From Sporosarcina ureae (lineage in GTDB: Bacteria; Bacillota; Bacilli; Bacillales_A; Planococcaceae): 64,000 nt of DNA. Shown piece by piece: positions 37,219-45,376 of this stretch. Below the pieces are notes generated by a model. The model was not told the origin of the DNA. It did not search any database and saw nothing but the letters and a program-made list of their open reading frames with translations. The stretch covers positions 1-64,000 of the forward strand of contig NZ_JARIEA010000001.1 of assembly GCF_029267015.1 (NCBI RefSeq). The letters are read 5' to 3'. The position numbers and the translations under genes were made by a program. The stretch's first letter is position 1. Every line of letters starts with the position of its first letter.

Positions 37219-37915
37219 AAAGAACAAACAAAATAAGCAATCCGTAGCACGTAAACTAGTCACAGCAATCAGCCCGAAATCGGTCGTATCCGAGCAATTC
37301 CGTACAGTACGGACGAATATCAACTTCTCAATGCCGGATCATGATTTGAAATCGATTTTGTTCACATCGGCAGCACCAGGAGAAGGGAAGTCTACAGCAT
37401 CAGCGAATACCGCAGTCGTCTTTGCACAAGAAGGAAAGAAAGTGCTCCTCATTGACGCGGATATGCGGAAACCGACTACCCATTATACATTTTCTCGTAT
37501 GAATGCGACCGGTCTATCGAATTTACTTACGCGTCAATGGAAACTAGAAGACGTAATTCAGCAAACAGACGTAGAAGGACTCGATTTAATTACGAGCGGT
37601 CCCATTCCACCGAACCCAGCGGAGTTGCTAGGTTCTAAAACGATGGACTTGCTGATAGAAGAATTAGCAAATATATATGACATGATCATATTTGACGCGC
37701 CACCCGTTTTGTCTGTGACAGACGCGCAAATTTTATCAAACAAAGCGGAAGGCACGATCTTAGTATTGAATGCAGGCACTACGGAAAAGGATAGTATACT
37801 CAAAGCAAAAGAGGCGCTTCTATCCTCTCAAGCAAATATACTAGGAACCATTTTAAATAACTTTATACTGCCAAAAGACCATTATTACTATCAGTATTAT
37901 GGAAACGATGAGTGA
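37196..37915 (+). CDS. CpsD/YwqD-type bacterial tyrosine kinase, module A
   Basis: About 239 aa. Walker A is APGEGKST, Walker A' is LLIDADMRKP and Walker B is IIFDAPP. A C-terminal tyrosine cluster (HYYYQYYGNDE) is the usual autophosphorylation site. Together with the CpsC-like membrane partner it controls EPS export and enzyme activity. The ATG at 37196 gives the conserved SKKRIFKK start; an upstream ATG at 37151 lies within the partner gene. It is followed by its likely phosphatase. Confidence 0.9.
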   Translation: MSKKRIFKKNKQNKQSVARKLVTAISPKSVVSEQFRTVRTNINFSMPDHDLKSILFTSAAPGEGKSTASANTAVVFAQEGKKVLLIDADMRKPTTHYTFSRMNATGLSNLLTRQWKLEDVIQQTDVEGLDLITSGPIPPNPAELLGSKTMDLLIEELANIYDMIIFDAPPVLSVTDAQILSNKAEGTILVLNAGTTEKDSILKAKEALLSSQANILGTILNNFILPKDHYYYQYYGNDE

Positions 37916-37972
37916 AAGGGCCTTTTACCTTTTCGCTCTTCTTTAGTGTAGTAAAACGTAAGGAGGATCTAC

Positions 37973-38740
37973 ATGGTTGACATACATAGCCATCTATTGT
38001 TTGGGGTGGATGATGGACCGGAAACAATTGAAGGTAGCGTGCGCATGATAGAAGAGGCAACGTCAGAAGGAATTACGCAGCTAGTCGTCACACCACATGC
38101 CTATAGCCCGCAATATCACGTACCTGTAGACGAAGTAGAAAGCCAAGTTCGAATGATGAGAGATGTCATCGAAGCAGCCAATAGTAACCTGACGCTATTG
38201 ACAGGACAAGAAGTGCGAATCCATGAACATCTCATCGCCAATTTATTAAATCAAGACATACTTACTATAGCGAACTCTCGTTATTTACTATTGGAGCTGC
38301 CTACACAAAACGTTCCAGCCTACACAGTTCGAATCATCCAGTCTTTACTTGAAGAAAGCATCGTGCCGATCATTGCACATCCTGAACGCAATAAAGGTAT
38401 AGCTGAAAAACCTGAACGGTTGGAGCAGCTAGTACGCCACGGTGCATTGGCACAAGTGACAGCAGGTAGTTTAGCAGGTCACTTCGGTAAAAATATTCAA
38501 AAGTTATCTCTTCAACTAATAGAAGCGAACTTGATCCATGCGTACGGATCAGATGCTCATAATACGGGCAATCGTCCATTCTTATTCAGCAAAGGATTAG
38601 AAGTTCTTGGAAAGAAAGTAGATATGGAAACGGTCGATATGTTGTTGTTGAATAATCAACAAATTATTGATAATAAATTGCTGACGATCTATGAACCCGA
38701 AACTCCTGTCGCTAAAAAATGGTGGCAAGTGATTGGGTAG
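37973..38740 (+). CDS. CpsB/YwqE-type PHP tyrosine-protein phosphatase
   Basis: 255 aa, PHP-fold metal-dependent phosphatase. The N-terminal DIHSHLLFGVDDGP carries the first HxH metal ligands; others are seen in TPHAY, PERNK and SDAHN. It dephosphorylates the C-terminal tyrosines of the CpsD-like kinase, closing the regulatory cycle. The ribosome binding site is AAGGAGG. Only module A has this gene, so it probably serves both kinases. Confidence 0.9.
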   Translation: MVDIHSHLLFGVDDGPETIEGSVRMIEEATSEGITQLVVTPHAYSPQYHVPVDEVESQVRMMRDVIEAANSNLTLLTGQEVRIHEHLIANLLNQDILTIANSRYLLLELPTQNVPAYTVRIIQSLLEESIVPIIAHPERNKGIAEKPERLEQLVRHGALAQVTAGSLAGHFGKNIQKLSLQLIEANLIHAYGSDAHNTGNRPFLFSKGLEVLGKKVDMETVDMLLLNNQQIIDNKLLTIYEPETPVAKKWWQVIG

Positions 38741-38800
38741 GTTAAACCACCATATGAACGAAGGTCTAAGAGAAATCTAGATTCAAAGGAGGAGCATCCT

Positions 38801-38905
38801 TTGACTATACGCAAACGAATGACCATGCTGATAGCAACCGATTCTATTATTGTCGATCTATATCGGATACTTTATACTTCATCCATTCACTTCGATAATC
38901 TTTAA
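38801..38905 (+). pseudogene. Truncated start of a UDP-sugar 4,6-dehydratase gene
   Basis: From a TTG with AGGAGGAG upstream, 35 codons read TIRKRMTMLIATDSIIVDLY and then unrelated residues to a stop. The first 17 residues match the start of the intact dehydratase gene at 45377 (TIRKRMTMLIVSDSIIV). Module A thus once continued into the same biosynthetic gene, later lost by deletion. Confidence 0.7.
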
Positions 38906-38948
38906 TAAAAGTAAGCGTCAAAAAATGAACACGTTGTTTCACATAAAA

Positions 38949-38996
38949 GAAAATGCCCCAAAAGAATCGTCCATAAAGATTCTTCGGGGCATTTTC
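38949..38996 (+). terminator. Rho-independent terminator
   Basis: GAAAATGCCCC-a-AAGAATC pairs with GATTCTT-c-GGGGCATTTTC, followed by TATTT. It ends module A. Confidence 0.85.
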
Positions 38997-39132
38997 TATT
39001 TCTATGGCTGAATATAACAATTCTTTGGTAAGGTCTTCGACTAAATTTTAATTAATAGAGTATGTTAATTGTTTTATGTTTTCATCTTTAATATTAAGAA
39101 AATAGAAATAAATCAAACAGTACAAATAGTAG

Positions 39133-39173
39133 TATAATAAATTGAGTCATACATTCTATAAATTTATAGAATG
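39133..39173 (+). promoter_or_regulatory. -10 box and perfect 22-bp palindrome before lytR-type gene
   Basis: TATAAT at 39133-39138 is followed at 39152-39173 by CATTCTATAAA/TTTATAGAATG, a perfect 22-bp palindrome. It would lie just downstream of the transcription start, a common position for a repressor operator, or it could fold in the leader RNA. No good -35 box is seen. Confidence 0.5.
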
Positions 39174-39212
39174 CATACTTTGTAAAATATATCGGCTTAG
39201 GAGATGAGTGGA

Positions 39213-40130
39213 TTGAAAACAAAGGAAAAGAAAACGTTGAAATGGTTATGGATTACCCTCATAACGATCGTAATTCTAGTAGCTGCTAGCGGAATTTATT
39301 TATTTACTGTGTACGGCTCTGTTAAATCTACCGTGAATAAAGACACTCATGAGCCTGTTAAAGCTATTGACACAGAAGTGACGAAAGAAAAAGTGGCAAA
39401 GCGTGATTCTTTGAATGTCTTGTTAATGGGAGTGGATGAGCGAGCTGGAGATAAAGGCCGTTCTGATACGATGATCGTCATGACATTAGATGCGGACAAT
39501 TCTAGAGCACAAATGGTGAGTATCCCTCGCGATACTTTGACGGAAATTGTCGGAATAGGTGTAAAGGACAAGATCAATCATGCGTACGCATTTGGCGGTA
39601 GTGAAATGTCTGTTGAGACGGTTGAAAAGTTTTTAGATATTGACTTGGATTATTATGTGCGAGTGAATATGGAAGGGTTAGAGGATTTAGTAGACGCTGT
39701 TGATGGCATTACGATTAACAATAATTTTGAGTTTACTGAAGGAGGACGAACCTTTAAAAAAGGTGAAATCACGCTGAACGGTAAAGAAGCTCTTTCGTAT
39801 GTACGTATGCGTAAAAATGATCCGAAAGGTGATGTAGGTCGTAATGAAAGACAGCGACAAGTGATCCAGGCGGTTCTTGACAAAGGATCGAATATCACTT
39901 CGATTACGAAAATCAATAAGTTGATTGGTATACTTGGGAAAAACATTGTCACCAATTTAGAGTTTGATGAAATTCAGATGTTATATAAAAATTATAAAGA
40001 TGTACGAAGTAATGTATCGTCGTATCAAATGACAGGTGAGAACAAAGTGATTGATGGCATTTGGTATTTGTTAGTGCCTGATGAAGAAAAGGCAAAGACA
40101 ACTGAAATGATTCGAGAGTACGGTGGATAA
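39213..40130 (+). CDS. LytR-CpsA-Psr family glycopolymer ligase
   Basis: About 305 aa. A short cytoplasmic tail and membrane helix (WLWITLITIVILVAASGIYLF) are followed by the LCP catalytic domain. The motifs MGVDERAGDKGRSDTMIVMTLD, SIPRDT, KINHAYAFGG and YVRMRKNDPKGDVGRNERQ supply the Asp and Arg residues that bind the lipid pyrophosphate. It attaches teichoic acid or capsule polymers to peptidoglycan. The TTG at 39213 has AGGAG 9 bases upstream; the ATG at 39204 touches that site. It probably anchors the EPS made by the neighbouring cluster. Confidence 0.9.
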   Translation: MKTKEKKTLKWLWITLITIVILVAASGIYLFTVYGSVKSTVNKDTHEPVKAIDTEVTKEKVAKRDSLNVLLMGVDERAGDKGRSDTMIVMTLDADNSRAQMVSIPRDTLTEIVGIGVKDKINHAYAFGGSEMSVETVEKFLDIDLDYYVRVNMEGLEDLVDAVDGITINNNFEFTEGGRTFKKGEITLNGKEALSYVRMRKNDPKGDVGRNERQRQVIQAVLDKGSNITSITKINKLIGILGKNIVTNLEFDEIQMLYKNYKDVRSNVSSYQMTGENKVIDGIWYLLVPDEEKAKTTEMIREYGG

Positions 40131-40166
40131 GTTATTTTATTATATTTTACTTGTTTTGTGCTAATA

Positions 40167-40207
40167 GGTGTCTATGAGCGATAATGCGCTGGTAGACACT
40201 TTTTTAT
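40167..40207 (+). terminator. Rho-independent terminator
   Basis: GTGTCTA ... TAGACAC with inner GAGCG/CGCT, followed by TTTTTTATT. Confidence 0.8.
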
Positions 40208-40380
40208 TACTAATGTGAAATCCACGGATGCCTATTGTACATTTAATATCTATTTTTTGTCAGTAAGCTTACCATAATCCGGAATGGCGATACGTTCAAA
40301 TTCATTGACTAATCTTGACCCGTTATCGTGATAGCTGGTTGTAAGGCTTTTAGTCTGATTACAGATTCCAAAGCAGCCTC

Positions 40381-40725
40381 TCAGTCTGTTGTTAAATAGC
40401 GTTGCGGACCACTTATTTCTTGTTCTTGCGTAAGCACTTTATATAGATATTCCTGCTTTACCGTAACAAATGCATCTCCGACAAGTAACACCATATCCTT
40501 CTGCCTGAAGAATGATATATGACCCGGTGAATGAACTGGTGTGTGTATCCATTTAAACTCTTGCAAGAAAGGAACACTGCCTTCTGGCGGCAAACTTTTA
40601 ATATGACTTCCCAATTGAATAGGATCAGTTGGAAAACTAGAAAACATTTTGGAAATCATTCCACCTTCTACACTGGTATCAGGGTCTGGATAACTGGATA
40701 CTCCGGTTAAAAACGGTACTCTAAT
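40381..40725 (-). pseudogene. Truncated MBL-fold metallo-hydrolase
   Basis: The frame includes PFLTGVSSYPDPDTSVEGG, then WIHTPVHSPGHISFF and LLVGDAFVTV, which are the C-terminal half of a beta-lactamase-fold hydrolase (HSPGH and GDAF metal ligands). The N-terminal HxHxDH motif is missing, and a stop cuts the frame near 40725. It ends where an unrelated remnant begins on the other strand. Confidence 0.6.
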
Positions 40726-40748
40726 TCATACATGGGCACTTTCCAAAT

Positions 40749-40919
40749 GGTCTTTCGAAGTCGGATTTGCGACTGGCACGAAATGGATATGTTTTCAAAT
40801 CAGCAGACCTACAGGCTTATTTTGATTCACAGACGTGGTATGTTGCGAATGAATCATCCGATGGCGAAATAACAGATGTAGAGCAGCATAATGTTACGTT
40901 GATTCGGTCTGTAGAGTAG
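40749..40919 (+). pseudogene. YARHG-domain remnant
   Basis: The frame reads LSKSDLRLARNGYVFKSADL then QAYFDSQTWY ... to a stop. This is the pattern of YARHG domains (ARxGYxFKSxxLQxYFxxxxWY) found in secreted proteins. There is no start or signal peptide, so only the C-terminal end of the gene is left. Confidence 0.6.
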
Positions 40920-40980
40920 GTTGTATAGTTTAATATGTACGTACAGCCGCCACCTCTAACGTTGCGACTGTAGTTATTTC

Positions 40981-41205
40981 TTAGTGTTTACGACAATGAA
41001 ACAGCCGGGTCAGTCCTTTCAGAATGATCGCCAAGGCGAATAACACGATGATGATCACTATAATCACGGCAACGGCTAATAACAGCACGTTTCCAATACC
41101 CATTAATAAACTAGGCACAATCAAAAACAAGCCGAGCAAAGCATATCCAGCTATAATCCCGAAGAAGAAAAGCCATTCATTGCTTACATGTTCATATTTC
41201 GACAT
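40981..41205 (-). CDS. Small two-helix membrane protein
   Basis: 74 aa with two hydrophobic helices (WLFFFGIIAGYALLGLFLIV and an Ile/Val-rich VLLLAVAVIIVIIIVLFALA) and a basic end. The ATG at 41205 has AAGGAGG about 8 bases upstream; a GTG at 41214 overlaps that site. No family was recognised. It stands alone between gene remnants and the long AT-rich spacer. Confidence 0.65.
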   Translation of the reverse strand: MSKYEHVSNEWLFFFGIIAGYALLGLFLIVPSLLMGIGNVLLLAVAVIIVIIIVLFALAIILKGLTRLFHCRKH

Positions 41206-42370
41206 AAACTTCACCTCCTTGCTGTACTATATGTAACCACTAGCAAGACGATGTAATGTAATACACACGGTTGTCGTTAATAATAAAATACTTACTATAT
41301 ATTTTGGCTGCATGGAAGTGATTTGGAGAGGGTATCTCTGATTTAGCGAATGATTGAAAGAATAAAGTTGTTTGGCTTTCATACAATAAAAGATACCCTT
41401 GAAACAGTTTAAGTTTTTGACATAGTATTCTTGATGAATAATCAGTATGAAAGGAAAGCACACGGTAATTTTCTTTTCAACGTAGTAATAACAAGTGAAT
41501 AATCGGTCTTTTTTTTTTTTTTTTTTTGAATGTAATTCCATTAATTAGTGCGTTTATTTTATGGATAGTAAAACCAAAAGATCTTTAATATCAAATAATG
41601 AATTCATGATAGAACCTTTTGCTGTAGGTAAAGTTAGGGCGAAAGGGAAAATAGGAAACAACAAAATTTATATATTCACATTTCATAGACAAATGTTATA
41701 GCTGAACAATGGATTAGTCTAGTTAGTCCCTATTATATCCGGCTATATTACTAGGGTCTTGAAAACCAATATATTTCAGCTAGATAAAAATCTTCGCTAT
41801 ATTAATATTTTTTAGTTAGAAAATTGAGAATAGACTAGTAATTCGTTAAAATACCAGCTATACTTTATGTGTAGTAGTACCTCACAAATAGGTTATAATG
41901 TGTTGTTTCACGCTATGTATATATGTAATTATTTCCATACAATTAAAACTTATAAACAATGGTCAAGTCTTAAGGTTTTGATAAGCAAGAAAAATGTGCA
42001 GAGTATGGTTAGGTAAGTTGAATTTTCGTTAGATTAACTTAATAGTTAGGGAATTATGTAGCTTTAATATTACTTTAGTTTTATTCAGTGAAGTGGAATT
42101 GGATATGAAATCTTTAATTATTGATTAAGGAAGGGGTTGACTAGAAGGAAATATAATTTATTAAGATGGCTTCGTATACTCATAATAGAAATTCGAATAT
42201 ATATATTGTATTAAAATATTTAGCGGGCGAATTAAAACTCTAGCTATCTCTTAGTAAGTAATATACAGAAAGAAATAGAAAAAATACTAGATATATTTAA
42301 GGTGCTATTTTCTTTTGAAATATACAGTGAGTCAAGAAACACGACAAAGTGCTTTCGGAGGTGGAGTCAT
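41206..42370. other. 1.1-kb AT-rich spacer before EPS module B
   Basis: No convincing gene on either strand. It holds a run of 19 T (41509-41527), an operator-like site at 41868-41886, TATAAT at 41894-41899, and many stops in all frames. Such a long untranslated region could be the leader and control region of module B, or decayed DNA. Confidence 0.5.
41868..41899 (+). promoter_or_regulatory. Operator-like inverted repeat with -10 box (site 1)
   Basis: TGTGTAGTAGTACCTCACA (41868-41886; 7 of 9 arms pair) ends 7 bases before TATAAT. A half site, TGTGTTGTTTCAC, follows at about 41899. It matches the sites at 45185-45326 and 57106-57158. Confidence 0.5.
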
Positions 42371-43075
42371 ATGAAGCGAGAATGGAAAATGGTGTTATAT
42401 GGAATATTTATACTATTTCTTTTATGTAGTAGCTATCTCTTCTATTTATTTTACATGAAACAGTATGATATGACAGATGATGAATTAGAAAACAAGATAA
42501 AAACACCATATGAAATACAGTTGCCAAATGGTACAAGTCTGATAATGAAAAATGAAAAAAGTGGAAAAAGTAAACTAATTAAACACTACCCTAAACCTTC
42601 AGCAAATAAATTAAGTGGAAATGGAGATAAGGTAGGGAATATGCTCAATTCCAATAAAAGTGACACCCCTTCTAATATCAAATCATCGAAAGTAAATACA
42701 GCGACTTCTAATTACATGGAAAGAGTAACTGTTGCCGAAATAAAAGGAAAGTATGATCCAGCCATTATGCAGCTCCAAAGTAAAATAGACGACAAGATGG
42801 ATTATTTAGTCAATCACGCAAGAGAAGAATACAGTATAAAGAAGCAAAATGGGAAAAGTTCCAGCTACCCTTATATGTACAATAAGTACCTAAAAGCGTT
42901 AGATGCCTTGGAAGAACAAAACTCAATCATGTTCAATGGCATCATGGATTCACTGGAGAAAAGTTTGGAAACTAATGGCTTTAATAAAGCGTATTCGAAA
43001 AGTTTTCGAGATGAATATGAAATACATCAGGAATTACGCCGTAAGAAAGTTCTTAATAAGGCTATTACAAAATGA
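42371..43075 (+). CDS. Membrane-anchored protein, EPS module B (paralog of 35072)
   Basis: The start is the ATG at 42371 (234 aa), with GGAGGTGGAG upstream. It has an N-terminal helix (VLYGIFILFLLCSSYLFYLFY), a polar linker, and a helical C-terminal domain (EIKGKYDPAIMQLQSKIDDK, MYNKYLKALDALE, FNGIMDSLEKSLETNGF) that aligns with the module A protein. The linker is shorter and less Ser/Thr-rich. Its conserved place before the CpsC gene suggests a role in EPS assembly. No known domain was recognised. Confidence 0.75.
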   Translation: MKREWKMVLYGIFILFLLCSSYLFYLFYMKQYDMTDDELENKIKTPYEIQLPNGTSLIMKNEKSGKSKLIKHYPKPSANKLSGNGDKVGNMLNSNKSDTPSNIKSSKVNTATSNYMERVTVAEIKGKYDPAIMQLQSKIDDKMDYLVNHAREEYSIKKQNGKSSSYPYMYNKYLKALDALEEQNSIMFNGIMDSLEKSLETNGFNKAYSKSFRDEYEIHQELRRKKVLNKAITK

Positions 43076-43280
43076 AAGATTATTCAAAATGACTTCTACT
43101 GAATACTTCCCATCTCATCTTCAATTCGATAAACAATGAATATATAAAGACAATCAAAAATCCTAATAGATCAAAGGCAATAATGGTTATTTACATCATA
43201 AAAAATGGTAGTCTCCTTAGACATTGAGAACCAACTTGAAAACTTAACTTCCTTGTTAGGCGGAAAATATCGCAGTGATG

Positions 43281-43308
43281 AAATGAGCGGTTACTGCTCA
43301 TTTGTTTG
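43281..43308 (+). terminator. Putative terminator after the anchored-protein gene
   Basis: AAATGAGC-ggttact-GCTCATTT followed by GTTTGT. The rest of 43076-43489 contains no convincing gene. Confidence 0.5.
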
Positions 43309-43489
43309 TCTAGAGAAAATAAGTCAATCAATGATATTGATGAATACGTTAGACCTAGCGAATTGTTTTCCGGTAACTTCAGTAAAGCATAACAGTAAAT
43401 AATAATGCTAATATACCGAATGAATCAAATTATTGAGGGAAGTGACTTTGCTTTATAAATAAAGTCATAAAAAAGGGGCGATTAGAATT

Positions 43490-44224
43490 ATGAATGAAAA
43501 TATTAACTTACAGGAATTATTTGCAATAATAAAAAAGAAAAAATGGCTAATTATTGGTGTTGTTTCTATAGCAATTCTATTTACTGCAATGGTAAATCAC
43601 TTTTTATTAACACCAATTTATCAAGCATCCACACAAATACTAGTCACGCAGCAACAAGCAGAATCGGAATTAGATTCGTTGGCTATACAAACAGACTTAC
43701 AACTCATAAATACTTATAACGTCATTATTAAAAGTCCAGTGATCTTATCGGATGTGGTAGAGAGTTTAGATTTGGGAATTAAACCATCTGACTTATATTC
43801 GCAGTTAATTGTTAGTAGTGAGCAGAATTCACAAGTTATGAATCTGACTGTTCAAGATTTAGAACCGCACAAAGCGGTTGATATTGCAAATACAACTGCA
43901 CAAGTATTTCAACGGAAAATTGTTGATCTCATGCAGGTAGATAATGTACATATTTTATCACCTGCTATGCATTCAGAAAATCCTTCCCCAATAAGGCCTA
44001 ATAAACAATTAAACATGGCTATAGCGATAATTATAGGCTTATTAGTCGGCGTGGGAATTTCATTTTTGCTTGAATACTTAGATACAACAGTGAAGACGGA
44101 GTATGATATTGAAGAATTACTCAACTTACCAATTTTAGGGCTAGTCAGTACGATATCAGATAAGGAAGTAGCTGTAGTAGATACTGCAAAAAAGGGGTTT
44201 GATGCTCATGTTAAAGAAGTTTAA
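43490..44224 (+). CDS. CpsC/YveK-type chain-length regulator, module B
   Basis: 244 aa, the same layout as the 36472 protein: NLQELFAIIKKKKWL, first helix (LIIGVVSIAILFTAMVNHF), Wzz-type domain (PIYQASTQILVTQQQAES), Pro-rich PSPIRPNK and second helix (MAIAIIIGLLVGVGISFLL). The two proteins are similar over their full length. The gene overlaps the kinase gene by 17 bases. It should set chain length for the polymer made by the genes downstream. Confidence 0.88.
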   Translation: MNENINLQELFAIIKKKKWLIIGVVSIAILFTAMVNHFLLTPIYQASTQILVTQQQAESELDSLAIQTDLQLINTYNVIIKSPVILSDVVESLDLGIKPSDLYSQLIVSSEQNSQVMNLTVQDLEPHKAVDIANTTAQVFQRKIVDLMQVDNVHILSPAMHSENPSPIRPNKQLNMAIAIIIGLLVGVGISFLLEYLDTTVKTEYDIEELLNLPILGLVSTISDKEVAVVDTAKKGFDAHVKEV

Positions 44225-44909
44225 AAATAAGAAGAAAAGACAATCAAAAAGATCCATCGCATGTAAGTTAATTACTCATTTAGATTCAAATACTATTGTC
44301 TCCGAACAGTTTCGTACACTTCGAACAAATATCAACTTCTCTATGCCTGATCAAGAACTGAAAACGATTTTGTTTACATCTGCTACGCCTGGTGAAGGAA
44401 AGTCGACAATTTCCGCGAATACAGCAACCGTTTTCGCCCAACAAGGTAAAAAGGTGTTATTGATCGATGCGGATATGCGAAAACCGACTACACATTATAC
44501 ATTTAATTGCCAGAATACAAAGGGGTTATCTACGCTACTATCTCGTCAGTACGAGGTGAATAACGTTATTCAGAAGACGAGTATAAGAAATCTTGATTTG
44601 ATAACAAGTGGTCCTATTCCACCCAATCCCGCGGAGTTACTTGGATCGAAGTTGATGGATCAACTAATTGAACAATTAAGTAGTCAATACGACATGCTCT
44701 TGTTCGATGCACCACCTGTATTGTCTGTAACCGATGCGCAGATTTTGTCCCATAAATGTCAAGGGACAATTCTTGTGTTAAATGCAAGGAAAACAGAAAA
44801 AGAAAGTGTGCTAAAAGCGAAAAGTTCGTTGCATTCCTCTCAAGCAAATATTATAGGTACTGTCCTTAACAACTTTGTTGTGCAAAACACTTATCATTAT
44901 TATCGATAG
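44208..44909 (+). CDS. CpsD/YwqD-type bacterial tyrosine kinase, module B
   Basis: About 233 aa, with Walker A (TPGEGKST), A' (LLIDADMRKP) and B (LLFDAPP). The C-terminal tail is shorter than in the module A kinase (NTYHYYR against HYYYQYYGNDE), so it offers fewer tyrosines for phosphorylation. The ATG at 44208 has AAGGGG 10 bases upstream; ATG 44202 is an alternative. No second phosphatase gene follows. Confidence 0.88.
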   Translation: MLKKFKNKKKRQSKRSIACKLITHLDSNTIVSEQFRTLRTNINFSMPDQELKTILFTSATPGEGKSTISANTATVFAQQGKKVLLIDADMRKPTTHYTFNCQNTKGLSTLLSRQYEVNNVIQKTSIRNLDLITSGPIPPNPAELLGSKLMDQLIEQLSSQYDMLLFDAPPVLSVTDAQILSHKCQGTILVLNARKTEKESVLKAKSSLHSSQANIIGTVLNNFVVQNTYHYYR

Positions 44910-45376
44910 TATGTGAATATACAGTGGAGAGAATTCGGTCTTTTCATTTTTAAGAATGCCGGGATAAAGTATGTGTGCGAAAACAGTCGCACGTTACAGT
45001 GAATTACTATTATTAACTACTTCTTTATAGTTTGTATTTTTTATCATCATTATAATAATACAAATGTATAAAAGATAATTCCAAAGGTTCATTTTTTGAG
45101 GGGAATTATGAGTGTTGATGTTTAGTTATAAAGACCTTAACAATACGTAGGTCTGGAATTACTATGCATTAAACCAAAAGAAAATGTGTTGTAAAACTAC
45201 AAAATAAATAGAATAATCGGATTAATGTGTAGTATAACTACAAAATGTGTTGAATATACTATTCTACCTGTAGTATACTAGTGAAAAAGAAGAACTTACG
45301 CTTATTATGTGTGGTTAAACTACACAATAGAGTTTTGAATTAACCACATAACTATTATTGAAAGGGGGAGCTTGAT
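44910..45376 (+). promoter_or_regulatory. Promoter and operator region of the EPS biosynthetic genes (site 2)
   Basis: Three related sites lie here: TGTGTTGTAAAACTACAAAA (45185-45204), TGTGTAGTATAACTACAAAA (45226-45245) and TGTGTGGTTAAACTACACA (45308-45326, nearly perfect palindrome). Between the last two are TTGAAT (45250-45255) and TATACT (45274-45279), 18 bases apart. The sites thus flank a plausible promoter. No gene of length is seen in this stretch. Confidence 0.6.

Noticed and set aside
41227-41541. Minus-strand frame of 104 codons over the T19 run
   Set aside because: Its start is a run of Lys codons made by the homopolymer, the composition is not protein-like, and there is no ribosome binding site.
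42165-42242. 25-codon frame starting ATGGCTTCG in the AT-rich spacer
   Set aside because: No ribosome binding site at proper distance and no protein-like pattern.
43205-43402. 65-codon plus-strand frame between the anchored-protein and CpsC genes
   Set aside because: No ribosome binding site, and it runs through the terminator-like hairpin at 43281.
44975-44992. GTGCGA-aaacag-TCGCAC hairpin after the module B kinase
   Set aside because: Short and without a T run, so not called as a terminator.
45108-45125. Five-codon frame with a good GAGGGG site (leader peptide?)
   Set aside because: No attenuator structure or regulatory codons seen; likely chance.
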